This document shows positions 1 to 10,993 of a stretch of 64,000 nucleotides of DNA, piece after piece. The position numbers and the translations under genes were made by a program. The stretch lies in assembly GCA_024138025.1 (NCBI GenBank), contig JAMXBD010000058.1, positions 124,001 through 188,000 of the forward strand. The letters run 5' to 3'. Position 1 is the stretch's first letter. Each line of letters begins with the position of its first letter. The notes below the pieces were generated by a model. That model saw only the letters and a list, made by a program, of their open reading frames with translations, was not told the DNA's origin and did no database searches. Source of the DNA: Combretum micranthum. Its lineage: Eukaryota; Streptophyta; Magnoliopsida; Myrtales; Combretaceae.

Positions 1-2719
1 TGTTCTCTCTCTCTCTTCATTTTCTTCTCATTTGAACTTTTGAAAAAGAGAAAAACTCTCTTCTTTTTCCCTTTTGTGCCGTGAGCTTCTTCCTCTCCCC
101 ATCCTCACTTTCCAACTTTGCTTCTTCTCTTTTTCACTTCAAGACTCTATTGGTATGTGTATTTAAGCTTTGTTCCTTCCAATCCTTGTAATGGCAAAGC
201 TATGTCTTGTGTGTTTTCTCATTTAATCCCAATGAGCTCATGCTAGGGACATGAAAACACATAAACAAGAATATCAAGCCATCACAAGACATGGATCTAG
301 TGTTTAGATGAGCTTATGTTAAGATCTCACCTTGTTCATGCATGTAAAGTAGTGATCTTGCATATATATTGTTATTCATGTCATGAGATCCATGATTTAT
401 GCATCATACTTAGTAGATCTAAAGTTTAGCTAGCCACATTGTCATTTACATGTATGATCATAGAGCTATTTTCATTTTCATGCATTGATGACCACAAAAA
501 TGTAGTCTTGTTCATATATAGTGATGATAGATAGTATATCTTGACATGTAGAAGGCAAGACCATTGAAAAAGGAAAGACTTTGTTATATATGGAAAGTTG
601 AAAATTCGGATGAAATGGAAACCCTACCCTAAAGACCTCCAAAATCATTTTTAAACTTATATTTCATAAGAAAAATGAAGGGTATGTGTAATAGACATGT
701 TGAAGGAATTATTTTCATGAGTTTAGATGAGTTAGGCATAATAAAAATAAGAAAAACAAGAGGTGAAGTTAGAAGTGGAAAGTGTTGACTTTGATTGTGA
801 AGTCAAATTCGTAACTTTGTGTGATGCCTAAATAAACACTTAGTATTTAAGTCTAAAATGAATGTTTTATAAGCTAAATGAAGTCCTTAGATAATGTATA
901 CATTGAAGCCCCAATTTTTAATGCATTAGACTAGATTTCCCTTAAGAAAAATGTAAGAAAAGAAAATTTGGAAAATTCGGATTTTACAACTAGCTTATTT
1001 GAAAACATGTTTACCAAATGAAAAATGTGAATTTTTGTGCATGAATGGAGGCCATGACTATTATAGACTTTGAGAACCTATTTTTAGTTAAATAATAAGT
1101 AGATTATAAGATTAAAACCAAAGAAACCCTAAGGAGTATAATGTGGGAGAATAACTTCTTAGAATTAGCCTTTATGAAACTTTCCCCAACACTTAGGAGT
1201 TCCTAAAAGTTTATTACTACAAAAATCATCATGACCATGCACAATGAGTTCATTACATGCATACACATTAGTAGTTCATTCCTAAATCATTCATGCATAA
1301 TCACTACTAGGAACATTTCTTATCAAAAGCAAAGCACATTTTCAAAGTTGGATCAATTGCGGACAGAACTGATCCCACTGTTCCGTGACCCTATTTTTCA
1401 AAACTTGGATTTAATACTTGAATTAGATAGATCTTTCGAAGTAGATGAAGATCGATATAAAGTTTGCGAAATTCCGAGTTAAAATGACCAAGTTATGGCC
1501 GTTTTAAGTCGGAACTTCCAAATATAGCGAGAAATCCGAATTCAACTAGTCTAGATGTATAGTTTGATTTAATTACATGGTGAGAATCTCATAGGGATTA
1601 TTCTTGATTGGTAGGTGATTCCGAGCAGGACGACTCTCTACCACCCGATTATTACTATTAAGGAGTTTGGTGACCCATGGCCGAGTGAGTTACTTCCACT
1701 CTCAATTAATGCTTGTGAATGTAATGTAGTGGCACTAGTGATGTAGGCAAAGATAAAAGCAATTGTACAAGCATGATGGGGTATGTGGGAATTATTTATG
1801 TTGTTGAATTGTTGATATGTGAAATGGAGCTTAAGGTATATCGAAACCGGGTGTTAAGATATTGACTGTTTTACTAGAATCTATGATGAATGTCTGCGAT
1901 ACTTGTTGGTCACTTAAAAGAATCGAATTAATGACTATTCGACTCCGACTATAATCTGAGTTCATTCATGTCACAATGGGGTTGGAGCATTTGCATTGGT
2001 TGGTTTTTCGTGACCCATAAAACGAATGTGAGGTTAATCGTGATCCATAAAACGAATGTGAGGTTAATCGTGATCCATAAAACGAGCTTTTAATCAGTTG
2101 ACCGTGAGCTTAAACGGCGTCGTACCGCAGGATTCGTTAATCTGCTAACCCGGGATGGAGGGCGCAAGTCCATCCACATATGATTTCCGGTTGGTCATAT
2201 GTTTGTTGATTTCATTTGTATGGTGCATACACTTGCTTGAATAAACACTTGCTTGAATGATTGTATTAATTGCGTTATGGAAGTATTACTCACTAAGCTA
2301 GTTAGCTTACGCCCCGATAGTGTTTATCTTTTGCAGCATGAGTTTATATGGCTTAGGCCAAGGCAAGCCACAGCGCAGGTACCGGAGATAGGAGTTTCCC
2401 ATAGAAGTTTGATTCATTTCTTTTGTATAGACTTCCATTGGAAACTAAGGACTCTGGATGACTGTAATAGACTGTTATTCTTTTGCGGGGGAATGCCCCT
2501 TAGATTTTGTAAACCTTAAAGATTTATGCGTTTTGATTTATTACTATGGCTAATGAATGCCTTGTTAAACTGTTAAACTCCATTTGTTGAAGTATTCTAT
2601 TGTCGTAAGGGAACGCTTTACATCTACTTAAGACTCCTGAAGGCCCGGTTAGGGAACTCGAGAGTCTTACTTAGTATGTGGCGGACTGTTACGTTTAGGA
2701 TACCCTACGGGGCGTGACA
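1..2719 (+). mobile_element. Family-A LTR, 3' part (starts left of window)
   Basis: The segment aligns by eye with the R/U5 part of the complete LTR at 35751-39127: the CT-rich leader, repeated AAATTCGGAT-type units, the block around 1430-1510, a 30-bp minisatellite at 2009-2096, and the terminal GGGGCGTGACA ending at 2719. The first ~750 bases (U3) lie outside the window. It ends exactly where opposite-strand LTR sequence begins, so it is probably inserted into that inverted copy; the left target duplication cannot be seen. No coding capacity is supported; the short ORFs here are LTR noise. Confidence 0.85.
2009..2096 (+). repeat. 30-bp minisatellite inside LTR (about 3 units)
   Basis: Units start at 2009, 2039 and 2069, each carrying GATCCATAAAACGAA or a one-base variant. 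The same unit occurs about twice in the LTRs at 38446-38520 and 60226-60290, and as a 33-bp version on the minus strand at 53761-53859. Confidence 0.85.
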
Positions 2720-3476
2720 GTTTTCCTCTTTTGCAAAGTTTGAAATAAGTAAAAGTGAAGAGAGAGAGAAAAAAAAATGTTTATATATGAAATGAATTAG
2801 GGTTTTAGTTAATAAAATTGAGTTAAGTAAATCAATTGAGAGGGAAAACAGGGGGGGGGGGGGGGGGAGGGGGGAGGGGAGCGCATCGGCCACTTCATGC
2901 TGTGTTTTCAAATTTTTTATATTTGTAATTTAGTTAATTAAAATGTAATAAATGTGATAATTGATTAAGAGACAAAATTTATTGGAAAAGAAAATTGAAA
3001 TGGTAGTTGTAAGGATGTAAGAATAGGGTATGGGTAGTGTGTAGTGTAGTTGTACTTGAATAGTAACAAGACATCTACTTACCGTTGTAACGAAAACACG
3101 GGAAAAGCTATAACTGTAATATTTATAGCTCGGAAAATTATAAAATTGATATTTTGGAATTCTTATAAAATTATGGTTCTAATGAATATTCCGGAGCATT
3201 TTTCTGAATCCGTGGTCCGGGCACGCTTTTCTGTAACTGAGCTCGGAAGGCTCGGAATTGAAAAATTCCCGAATTTAAAACTTTCAAAGGTTTAAAATGT
3301 ACTTTAAAACAATAATTCAACTTCATCTACTTTATAAAATTTCTTTTATTATGAAACCAAGGGAAAGCCGGATTTAGGGTTCTTAGGCTTCTCTCACTAG
3401 ACTCAAACTGGACCGGATTAGGGTTTCGCTTCCTATTCCCGGGGTTTCTTAACTATTAAGAATACCGAGGTTTACA
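2720..3476 (-). mobile_element. Inverted family-A LTR, 5' (U3) part
   Basis: Read on the minus strand this starts with the family-A terminus (TGTAAACCTCGG, ending at 3476 on the plus strand). It then runs through the typical U3 (GCGTGCC block, CGGTAA-like motif near 3080) to the A/T-rich TATA and pyrimidine-tract region, where it abuts the plus-strand LTR at 2719/2720. It contains a 17-base G run at 2851-2867. The rest of this minus-strand copy should lie left of the window. It sits inside a longer plus-strand family-A LTR that resumes at 3477. Confidence 0.8.
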
Positions 3477-4586
3477 TATTAAATACTTACAAAAATAAAA
3501 TTTAAAATAAATTTCTCAAACTAAATGTGTTGTATAAATAGAAACCTTTAGTTTCTAAATTGACAAAGATCTAAACAGGAAAGTCGCTCGGGAGCCTTAT
3601 GTGGAATATAATAGTTTAAGTCCGGCAATTTCACGCTCTTAGCCCTAAAGGCTGAGGTGTGGTTTAAGTGTGTAGAGTATCTCGTAATAATATAAGGTCG
3701 CTTAAAAATATCAGATTGGTAAATTTTTGACCTATTTCGAACCTGTTCGGATACAGACTTTGAAAAGCGTGTCCCGGGGCTTGAGATATAAAAAATATGC
3801 CATTAATACCATTAAACTCGTATTTTCATAAGGATTTAAAAAATATCAGTTTTATAATTTTTTGATAACTAGAAATATCTGATTTTGCGATTATATTCGT
3901 ATTTCTTTACTACCGGTAATTAACTAGTCTTTTGCACTATTCACTACTATTCGTTACATAATTTTACTATTCTCGTAAACCCTTATATTTTTAGATAAAT
4001 ATTTCATATATCATAGAAAATTCCATTTTTCTAAAATTTAATCTGTTTCGGGTTTTTTATGGGATTAATTTCTGTTTAAGACCCTATACTAAAAATAAAA
4101 TAAATTAATTTAATAATTGAAAAATATTTTTATTTTCATAAAATAACTTTTTAGAATTTTTCGGGTCATAAAAATATCAATTATAGCTCATATTCTCGTA
4201 TTTTGATCATACCGGTAACTTATTTGATAATTCACTAAAATTAATTAATTAATTATATTATATTAATTATAAAAATTCTGCTACAAAAATTTGGAATGCA
4301 TTTTCTATTTTTTTCTTATTTTTATTTTATTTATTAAAAAAGTACTCTTACAAACCTATACCTATAGTACACTTTTCATACATCACTTTTTTTTACTTTA
4401 ATCTTTCTACACTTCATGTATCACTTCATGGATGATTTTTTATCTCTTTTTGCTGCCTTTATTCCTTTGAAACACTCCACAAATTGATTAAAATAAACAT
4501 ATTTCAATCCTTCTTTAATAAGTAACATATATACTAGTTACACATTACAATTTCAAGTTAAAAACCAACTAAATTCCCTCCTCCCT

Positions 4587-4630
<44 letters not shown>

Positions 4631-4877
4631 TCTCTTCTAATAAATCACGCCAGCCATGAGGATATTCTTGCTGCCATTTCTTTTTTTTTTTTTTTTTTAT
4701 ACTTCATTTAAAGTGTCTTTAACTCCTCCTATCTTTTTATATATACCCTCTCTCATTCACACATTTAACCCTTTATCATTCTTTGCATTTTCCTCTCTAT
4801 TTTTCCTCTCTTTCCCTTTTCATTTGTTCTTGTTCTTGCAAGAACACTTGCTGCCTCTATTCTTTATTTGAGCTCCC
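3477..4877 (+). mobile_element. Long family-A LTR (A1), piece 1 (U3 to early R)
   Basis: This aligns with 28130-29460 of the complete long LTR: TTAAATACTTA start, two ACCGGTAA motifs (3912-3919, 4211-4218), a 41-base C run at 4588-4628, and a TATA-like TTTATATATACC near 4737 followed by a CT-rich tract. It stops at the target duplication CTCCC (4873-4877), where LTR C is inserted, and resumes at 7660. The first ~330 bases of A1 lie left of the window beyond the nested inverted LTRs. Confidence 0.8.
4588..4628 (+). repeat. 41-base C homopolymer
   Basis: An uninterrupted run of C lies in the pyrimidine tract of the A1 LTR; related LTR copies have CT-rich sequence here, not pure C. Length may be unreliable because long homopolymers are error-prone in assemblies. 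Confidence 0.95.
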
Positions 4878-5153
4878 TGTAGACACCCAATTTTTGCCCA
4901 ATTAAAAAATTAGGCTCAAGTTTAGATTAAATTAATGTCATGTTGAGTTCATAAGATATAATAATAAAAATAATAAATAATAGTATAATAAAAAAGAGAG
5001 AATATAGAAAATAAAAAAATAAAAAATAGAGGAATAAAATAATAATATAATTAAATGAATAATAGTAATGTAAATAAAATATATGTAAGAAAAATTAAAA
5101 TAAATAATCATTTGAGCTTAATATAACATATATTTTATTACTCTTAAGTATTA

Positions 5154-5270
5154 GTGGGTTAGCTATATGACCAAGGCACAGGCCAACGGCCTAACGGATC
5201 AGACCATGGACACAAAGCAAGGGGACCCAAGTTCGAATCTAGCCTAAGGCAGATTTTGCCTCTTTTTTGT
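5154..5270 (+). other. tRNA-like (Pol III promoter-like) stretch in LTR C
   Basis: GTGGGTTAGCTATATGACC (5154-5172) resembles an A box. AGTTCGAATCT (5230-5240) resembles a B box (consensus GGTTCGANTCC). A T run near 5263 could serve as a Pol III terminator. Box spacing is about 70 bases, longer than in most tRNA genes, and no cloverleaf is evident. It may be a decayed tRNA or SINE relic captured in the LTR. Confidence 0.3.
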
Positions 5271-5700
5271 TCATTTTTTTTTTCCCAAAAGACACATCGG
5301 TTCATCCACTTTGAGACCTCATTTGAGCAACGAATCTTTGTGTTTTTTCGAAATTAATTGTACAGACACAAACTAGGCATGGGATACATCACATCTGTAC
5401 ATATTTCGTGCATTATTTCATTCCAAAAGACACATTAATTAAGGCATGAAAATTGGGAAAAAATTCGAATGGACATGATTTTTCATATCTTAAAATTGAC
5501 CGAATTGTGTTCTTTAATCAAATTAAACACACTTAATCGAAGAGTTGTGATGTATAAACATAAGATTCGTGATCAATTTGAACCAACAATCACGAATCGA
5601 GTCCCAATTTTGAATCGTTTTTATTTAAAAAAATATAACGATTCGTGAATCTAAAATTGAACAATTACAAAGCTTCGAAACAACAAATTGTTTCGAAATC

Positions 5701-5710
5701 TATAAATAGG
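5701..5710 (+). promoter_or_regulatory. TATA box of LTR C
   Basis: TATAAATAGG lies 823 bases into the LTR, followed by GC-richer transcribed-looking sequence. It is the best TATA match in this LTR and sets its orientation. Confidence 0.6.
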
Positions 5711-6179
5711 ATCACCCTACAAGCAGAAAGCACAATTCAATTTCACGAAACATACACTACACGATCGAGATCTGAAAATAGAGTAGAAAGTGCTCGAATT
5801 GCAAAATTTGCAAATTCGAAGTGATTGAGAGGATTTCGATCCAATTAAAGAGTGTTAGGATCATCTAGGAAGTGTTCTTGATTGATTATAGTGTTTAGAT
5901 TTGCTCGAATTTGCATTTGGAAGTTCTGTAAATTTTTTTGATTTTTTTCAAACCCTCGCCGCCGAACACCACCACACGAACCGCCACTTCTGGTGGTTCT
6001 GGGAGTGAACCACCACCACCAGCCGCTGCAGCACCCCAATCCACGTCGGGCCGACAAAGTTGGAGGCTTCAAAAACCACCAAGAACGGCCGAGGAACGCT
6101 CGAAAACCACCGTGATCGTCTTCTTCACCTGACGGAGCACCGAAATCCAACCCGAAATCCGAATCCAACCCGGTCGGTC

Positions 6180-6412
6180 GTCGGTCAACGGTGATCGGTC
6201 AACGGTCAACGTCGTCGGTCAAAAGTCAGTAGATCCTGTGGTCCAGAGGATCAGACGGTTCAGATTTGATCAGAGGATCAGACGGTCCAGATTCGATCAA
6301 AGCAATCAACGCTCCAGATCGAAAGTCATCAGATCCTGCGGTCCAGATTCAGTCTACAGATCAGACGCTCCAGATCTGATCCGAGAAGATCCAACGGTCC
6401 AGATTAGTCTGT
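6180..6412 (+). repeat. Imperfect tandem repeats of GATCAGACGGTCCAGAT type
   Basis: Short units such as GGTCAACGGTGATC (about 6185-6225), then GATCAGACGGTCCAGAT or variants, recur about every 25-35 bases up to 6412. They form a degenerate minisatellite within the transcribed part of LTR C. The reading frames through it (6238-6420) are not supported as genes. Confidence 0.7.
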
Positions 6413-7659
6413 ATTATTAAATTATTTATTTATTATATATTTAATTTCGGAAAATAAGAAAAAATAGTAAAAAATCAATAAAAATTCGTAAAAAATCCAG
6501 AAAAATTCAGAAAAATCCAGAAAAATTAGAATAATTATTTTTAATATAAATTTACATGTTTTAGTAATTTTTGATATTTTTTGATATTTTTGAATATGTA
6601 TTTGCATATAGATTGATCTTTAAATATATATTTGATGCATGAGATGTTTTGTTTTTGTATTTTAATTTTGTTATGATATATTTTGAATATGTTCTGAACA
6701 TATGTGATGATTATTGAATTTTGAAAAATAATAAATTGAAAATAGAATTTTTAAACCAAAATTATTGTTGAATAATAAAGATAATTTTTTTTTTAAATCA
6801 TGATATTAATTAAGTTTTTATCAAAATTATCTTTATAAATTTGCTATAAAGATAATACTCAAAGTTTTCAAAATTATTTTCATGTAGCATTAAATTAGCC
6901 ATGAATTAATGATTTTTTTGAACTTGAAAAATATATTTTTTATGAAATAAAAATAAATTGATTAGATCATAGGATCATCAAAATTGGTTTTCATGAAAAT
7001 TCAAAATTTAATGAACTTAAAGTAGAATATTTTAAAAATATAAAATTGATCAAAAACTAAGTTCTTTATAAAAGAACTACGTTTTGTCTGATCTCGATTA
7101 GCGAGTACGTAGGCACCTACGGGGCGACAATAAAATTAGAAAAATATATTTTGTTTTGATAGTTTGAAATAATCATTTTGTACATATTTTAAGTTTTTTT
7201 TTAAAAGGAAAAATACAAATGTTTGTTGATATTTAAATCATAAGAAAAAATACATAAAAATAAAAATGCATGATTAAACTTGTAGATATTTGTTTTATAA
7301 ATGTTTTGTTTGAATTTTTTTTAGTATAAAAAGGATAAATTCTAAATTTTAAATTTAAAGTGGTAACCGTTTAGGTTTTAATAGGTTAGCCCCCGAACTC
7401 AGATATCTGGTATTTTTTAAAAAAATTTTGATTTTTAAATCAAACTTTTCGCAGACTAGTGGCTAAGTTAGGATTAACCGACCCATTAATCCTGGCTTTC
7501 ATTTTTTCCCGATTTATATCGGGTGGCGACTCCAAAAAGTTTTTTAAAAATTAAATTTCTTTTAACCCCTAGTCGAGGATTCATGTTAAATGGGTTAGGG
7601 TTTAATATGAATCGGGTTAGGAGAAATGAACCGGATAGTTTAAAAATCCAGGCTCGACA

Positions 7660-9233
7660 CTCCCATACATATTTTTTCAAGATTCTTTGGTAAAACTCCT
7701 ATCTAAGGCTTCCATAGATGATATAGGTGAAGTATAGTGAGAGTTTCATGCATCAAATGACCTTCCATAAGCTTAAAAGCTAAGGATGATGATGCCAAAA
7801 TGAAACGCTCATCTTATCCATGATTATTCTCTTGTAATATTATTATTTTTTTGCTAGCAATGGTTATATTTTGTAGATATAACTTTTATTTAACTTTGAT
7901 TATGTTTTAGATCTATACGTTTATAGTTTACTACCATAGATTTCTTTTATATTTATGTTCATAGTAAGTATAGATCTTGGTTTTGAACTCAAACAAAAAT
8001 AGTGAAATTCGTATCTAGGCAAGACCTATATTTAAAAATCACTTTTCAAGTGTCAAAATGGAAGTTTTACTTGAAATAATGAAGGCTTAATGGGTAAATA
8101 TCATCAAGACTTCATTTTATATGTTCAAAGGTGATTTTCAAAGATTATTTTTCAAAACAAAATTCTATTTTCGGATCTAGACAAAGTCATAACTTAAAAA
8201 CATGTTTTCCAACTCAAAAATGAAGTTTTTATTCAAGATATGGAAGGCTCTTAAGATAGGATATGTAAGGGATGAATTTTCAAAAGTTTAGATAGACTTT
8301 ATCAAAAGATATGTCCAAAAACAAATTTTGTAAATTCGGATATCAACCATGACCTATTTTGGAAACCCATTTTTCAACACAAAAATGAAGGGTTTGTTTA
8401 AAAAATAAAAGACTTATGGAATAGGTATCAATAGGAGATGTTTTTGATAAGTAAATGGTAGATCCACTAATAGAGATTCTCAAAATCGGAAGAGATTACA
8501 AAGTATAAAATTTGAGTTTTATCCTAACCTTGTGAAATTCGGATGGTTTTAAGACCATACCTTAAAAACCCTTTTATCAACTCCAAAACTTAAGTTTTAT
8601 ATGAAAAATGAAGAGTATAGGTCATAATATCATCAAGTAAAGATTTTTATAAGTTGAGATGGGATTTGCTAAGAAAAATATGTAGAACAAGGAGTAGAAA
8701 TAAAGTAGAAAAATTTGAGTTGTTTGTCATTTTAAGAAATTCGAAAATAATGGAGTAATGGCATGAAAACACTCACTTTACAAACTCAAAATAGAAGTTT
8801 TATTAAAGAAATGAAGTCCTTAGTGGCTAGGTATGATTGAGCCTTAAGTTTCTAAGTATCAAATGAGTTTACTTAAAGAAATCACCACAAGAATAATTTT
8901 TATAAAATTCGGATTTTGGGATGAACCATATTTAAAAACATGTTTACAAAGTGTAAAATGGAAACTTTTGTTGAAGAATAAAGGCCTTAATGAATATATA
9001 TAATGAGGACTTAATTTTAAAGAATAAATAAATTTTATCAAGGAATTTTTCTAAAAACAAGTGGGAATTATCAAGAATACAAGACTAGCCTTTCTAAGTT
9101 GATTTTTCATAGTCTTACAAGGAAAAAGTTTTCTAAAAATTTCTTTTATTAAATATCATCAAGAACATGTACATATATATCTCATGACATATCATTTATG
9201 ATAGTAACTTGTTCATATTGAATGTATACTTAC
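7660..9233 (+). mobile_element. Long family-A LTR (A1), piece 2 (R/U5 repeat array)
   Basis: This resumes the A1 LTR after LTR C, beginning with the repeated CTCCC. It carries the gene-free ~165-bp monomer array (cores at about 8005, 8166, 8332, 8535, 8737, 8905). It is cut at CTTAC (9229-9233), where LTR B is inserted, and continues at 15131. Confidence 0.82.
8005..9060 (+). repeat. ~165-bp tandem monomers, about 6 copies, in A1 LTR
   Basis: Each unit opens with AAATTCGGAT or a variant and runs through AAAACATGTTTTCCAACTC, AAAATGAAGTTTTTATT and a GAAGGCTTA-like stretch. Core-to-core spacings are 161, 166, 203, 202 and 168. Similar arrays occupy the same place in every family-A LTR of this window. 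Confidence 0.8.
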
Positions 9234-9401
9234 TGTAAAATACAAAAATAAAGACTGAAATATAATGAATTATGAATCATGAGATGGTATAGGATGAGTT
9301 TAAGGTCAAAACAAGTAAATTGTAAAAGATTAAGTTTGGTTGTAGGACAAATATTAAAGTTCAGATTTCTGCAATTTTTGACAGATTATACGCTGCCTCC
9401 T

Positions 9402-9676
9402 GGAGAATCTACGCCGCCGACGTAGAGACGGCATAGGATGGGAACAGTAGCGTTTTTCTTAACGCTAGGAAGAACATTGCTGGCGTTCACTAGGGTTTTT
9501 TCTCAATACCGGCATGAAAGCCGCCGGCGTAGGGCAAGGATTTGCCGGCGTATGAAGAAAGAATTTAAATTCTAGAAATCAAAGCCCGACGAACGCTGCC
9601 GGCATTCGTGTAAATTTTGCTAGCGTATGGTGTACGCCGGCAAGATCTACAATTACACCGCCGGCGTAGGGCCGAC
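9402..9676 (+). repeat. GCCGGCGTA-type CpG-rich repeats upstream of LTR B TATA
   Basis: CGCCGGCGTA, CGCTGCCGGC, TTGCCGGCGTA and related words occur around ten times in 275 bases of otherwise AT-rich DNA, ending just before the TATA box. Related words (CGCTGCCGGC, ACACCGCC) recur in the 3' LTR of element G1 at 26550-26650. Confidence 0.65.
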
Positions 9677-9691
9677 GTATGACCAAATTTC

Positions 9692-9699
9692 TATAAATA
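9692..9699 (+). promoter_or_regulatory. TATA box of LTR B
   Basis: TATAAATA sits directly downstream of the CpG-rich repeat zone, which fits a U3/R boundary about 30 bases further on. Confidence 0.6.
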
Positions 9700-10993
9700 C
9701 GAGATGCGAAAAACATTTTCGATAGATTTTCTTTATATCATTTTCTCCTTCATATAATAGAGTTTTGGAGTGTTCTTAGAGATTCATGCTTGGAGAATCA
9801 TCGGGAGGGTGTTTTTGATCCAAAGTAAGTGACCTTAACCTTCTCATTTGGATTATATACAAATTTATACAAGTTTCTTAGGGTTTGGTTGAATTTTTAC
9901 ATGAAGGTTTTTGGAGAAAAACCCTAGCACGTGTGAAATCTGTGAATTGGTGAATGTAAGACGGGTTTTAGTGATTCAAAATAGTAAGTAAATCTCCTCT
10001 ATTATGGATTCAAACAAAATACGAATTAAACAATCCTTATATGTTCTTTATGTTATGCGAATTAGGGTTTTGGTGAAAATATTTGGTGATTGTAAAGTTT
10101 TATGCGGTTCCTTGTTATTTTTGAGGATAATTGTGGAGTTTGATTGGAATAGACAGTGCAATAACGGAGATTTCTAAATCAGGTTAGTGTAGATAGGTTG
10201 TTTTATATTATGTTTGGTTTATCTATGAATGTTGGTGATTTGATATATGTTGATATGTTACATGTTGAGATTTGGAGTTGTTGTTTGATATCGGGTTTGG
10301 GAGTTTGAGAGTATGGTGGTAGTGGCTGGTTGTGTTGTGGTTTGGTTTTCAAGTAGTTGTTAACGGTTGTCTTTGAATAGTTCAAGTTATTTCCTGAATA
10401 TAAAAGGTACGACCAATCCATTGTTTCATGTATGTGCTTGTAGATTAGAATTTTGTGAATGGATGTAAGAACAGAATTGCATAATGAACTTAATAAATAT
10501 TCGGCTTAATAATTGTCTACCTGGTTGTGGTTGGCTTTGACTAGTAGAGACCTGGCAAACAGTGATACTAGTGAGGCACACTGATGATCTTAGTGTGAGG
10601 TTGTCCCGAGTGGACTCGTGCTAAGATATGATTCCGGTAGAATTTAGGTGTTCAGGAATTGGGATGTTTGGGGAGTACCCACTCATCCATATATGTATAT
10701 GATTACTTATTTTCAAAATCAATTGGTTGTTTTCAAAGTAGAGTCTGAGTTACTTTGAGTTTGGGATTTATGTATACTGGATTTTGAATTGTGTTGTTTT
10801 GCTGACTAAAATAGATAATAATCTGTTGTATGCATTTAGTTCAGTTGCATTTATTTATACATGTTGTATGTGCATAACCTTGCTCGAACTGGATTGGATA
10901 TTATCGTACTGGGCTTCACTGCTCATTCTGTTATATTTCAGGTGCAGGTGATGATAGTGTGATATATGATCTATCAGGTTTTGATATCGTCTA

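Larger units (their letters stand above)
4878..7659 (+). mobile_element. Solo LTR, family C (2782 bp), TSD CTCCC
   Basis: The segment starts TGTAGACACCC and ends GGCTCGACA, flanked by CTCCC at 4873-4877 and 7660-7664. Removing it restores the host LTR reading GAGCTCCC-ACATATT seen at 29453-29465. A TATA box (TATAAATAGG, 5701-5710) gives the plus orientation and a U3 of about 0.8 kb. Inside are a tRNA-like stretch (5154-5270), CAGATC-rich repeats (6180-6412), an A-rich tract (6440-6540) and a GTACGTAGGCACC motif near 7106. No internal domain or second LTR is present, so it is a recombined solo LTR. It resembles LTR classes common in plant gypsy elements, but I cannot assign a lineage from the LTR alone. 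Confidence 0.88.
9234..10993 (+). mobile_element. Solo LTR, family B, piece 1
   Basis: Starts TGTAAAATAC after CTTAC (9229-9233). The matching end ATTACA is at 15130, followed by CTTGC (one mismatch in the duplication). Without the nested LTR it would be about 2.2 kb. It holds a GC-rich GCCGGCGTA repeat zone, a TATA box at 9692, and an acceptor-like ATATTTCAG-GTGCAGG near 10935-10950 after TACTGGGCTT. A family-A LTR is inserted at GTCTA (10989-10993). No coding domain of this family is present. Confidence 0.75.

Noticed and set aside
5154..5270. A functional tRNA gene
   Set aside because: A-to-B box spacing of about 70 bases, mismatches in both boxes and no cloverleaf.
5845..6168. Overlapping ORFs on both strands in LTR C (Gly/Trp-rich minus, Pro/Ala-rich plus)
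   Set aside because: They lie in the GC-richer transcribed part of an LTR, overlap each other, and show no domain. One copy only, so no conservation can be argued.
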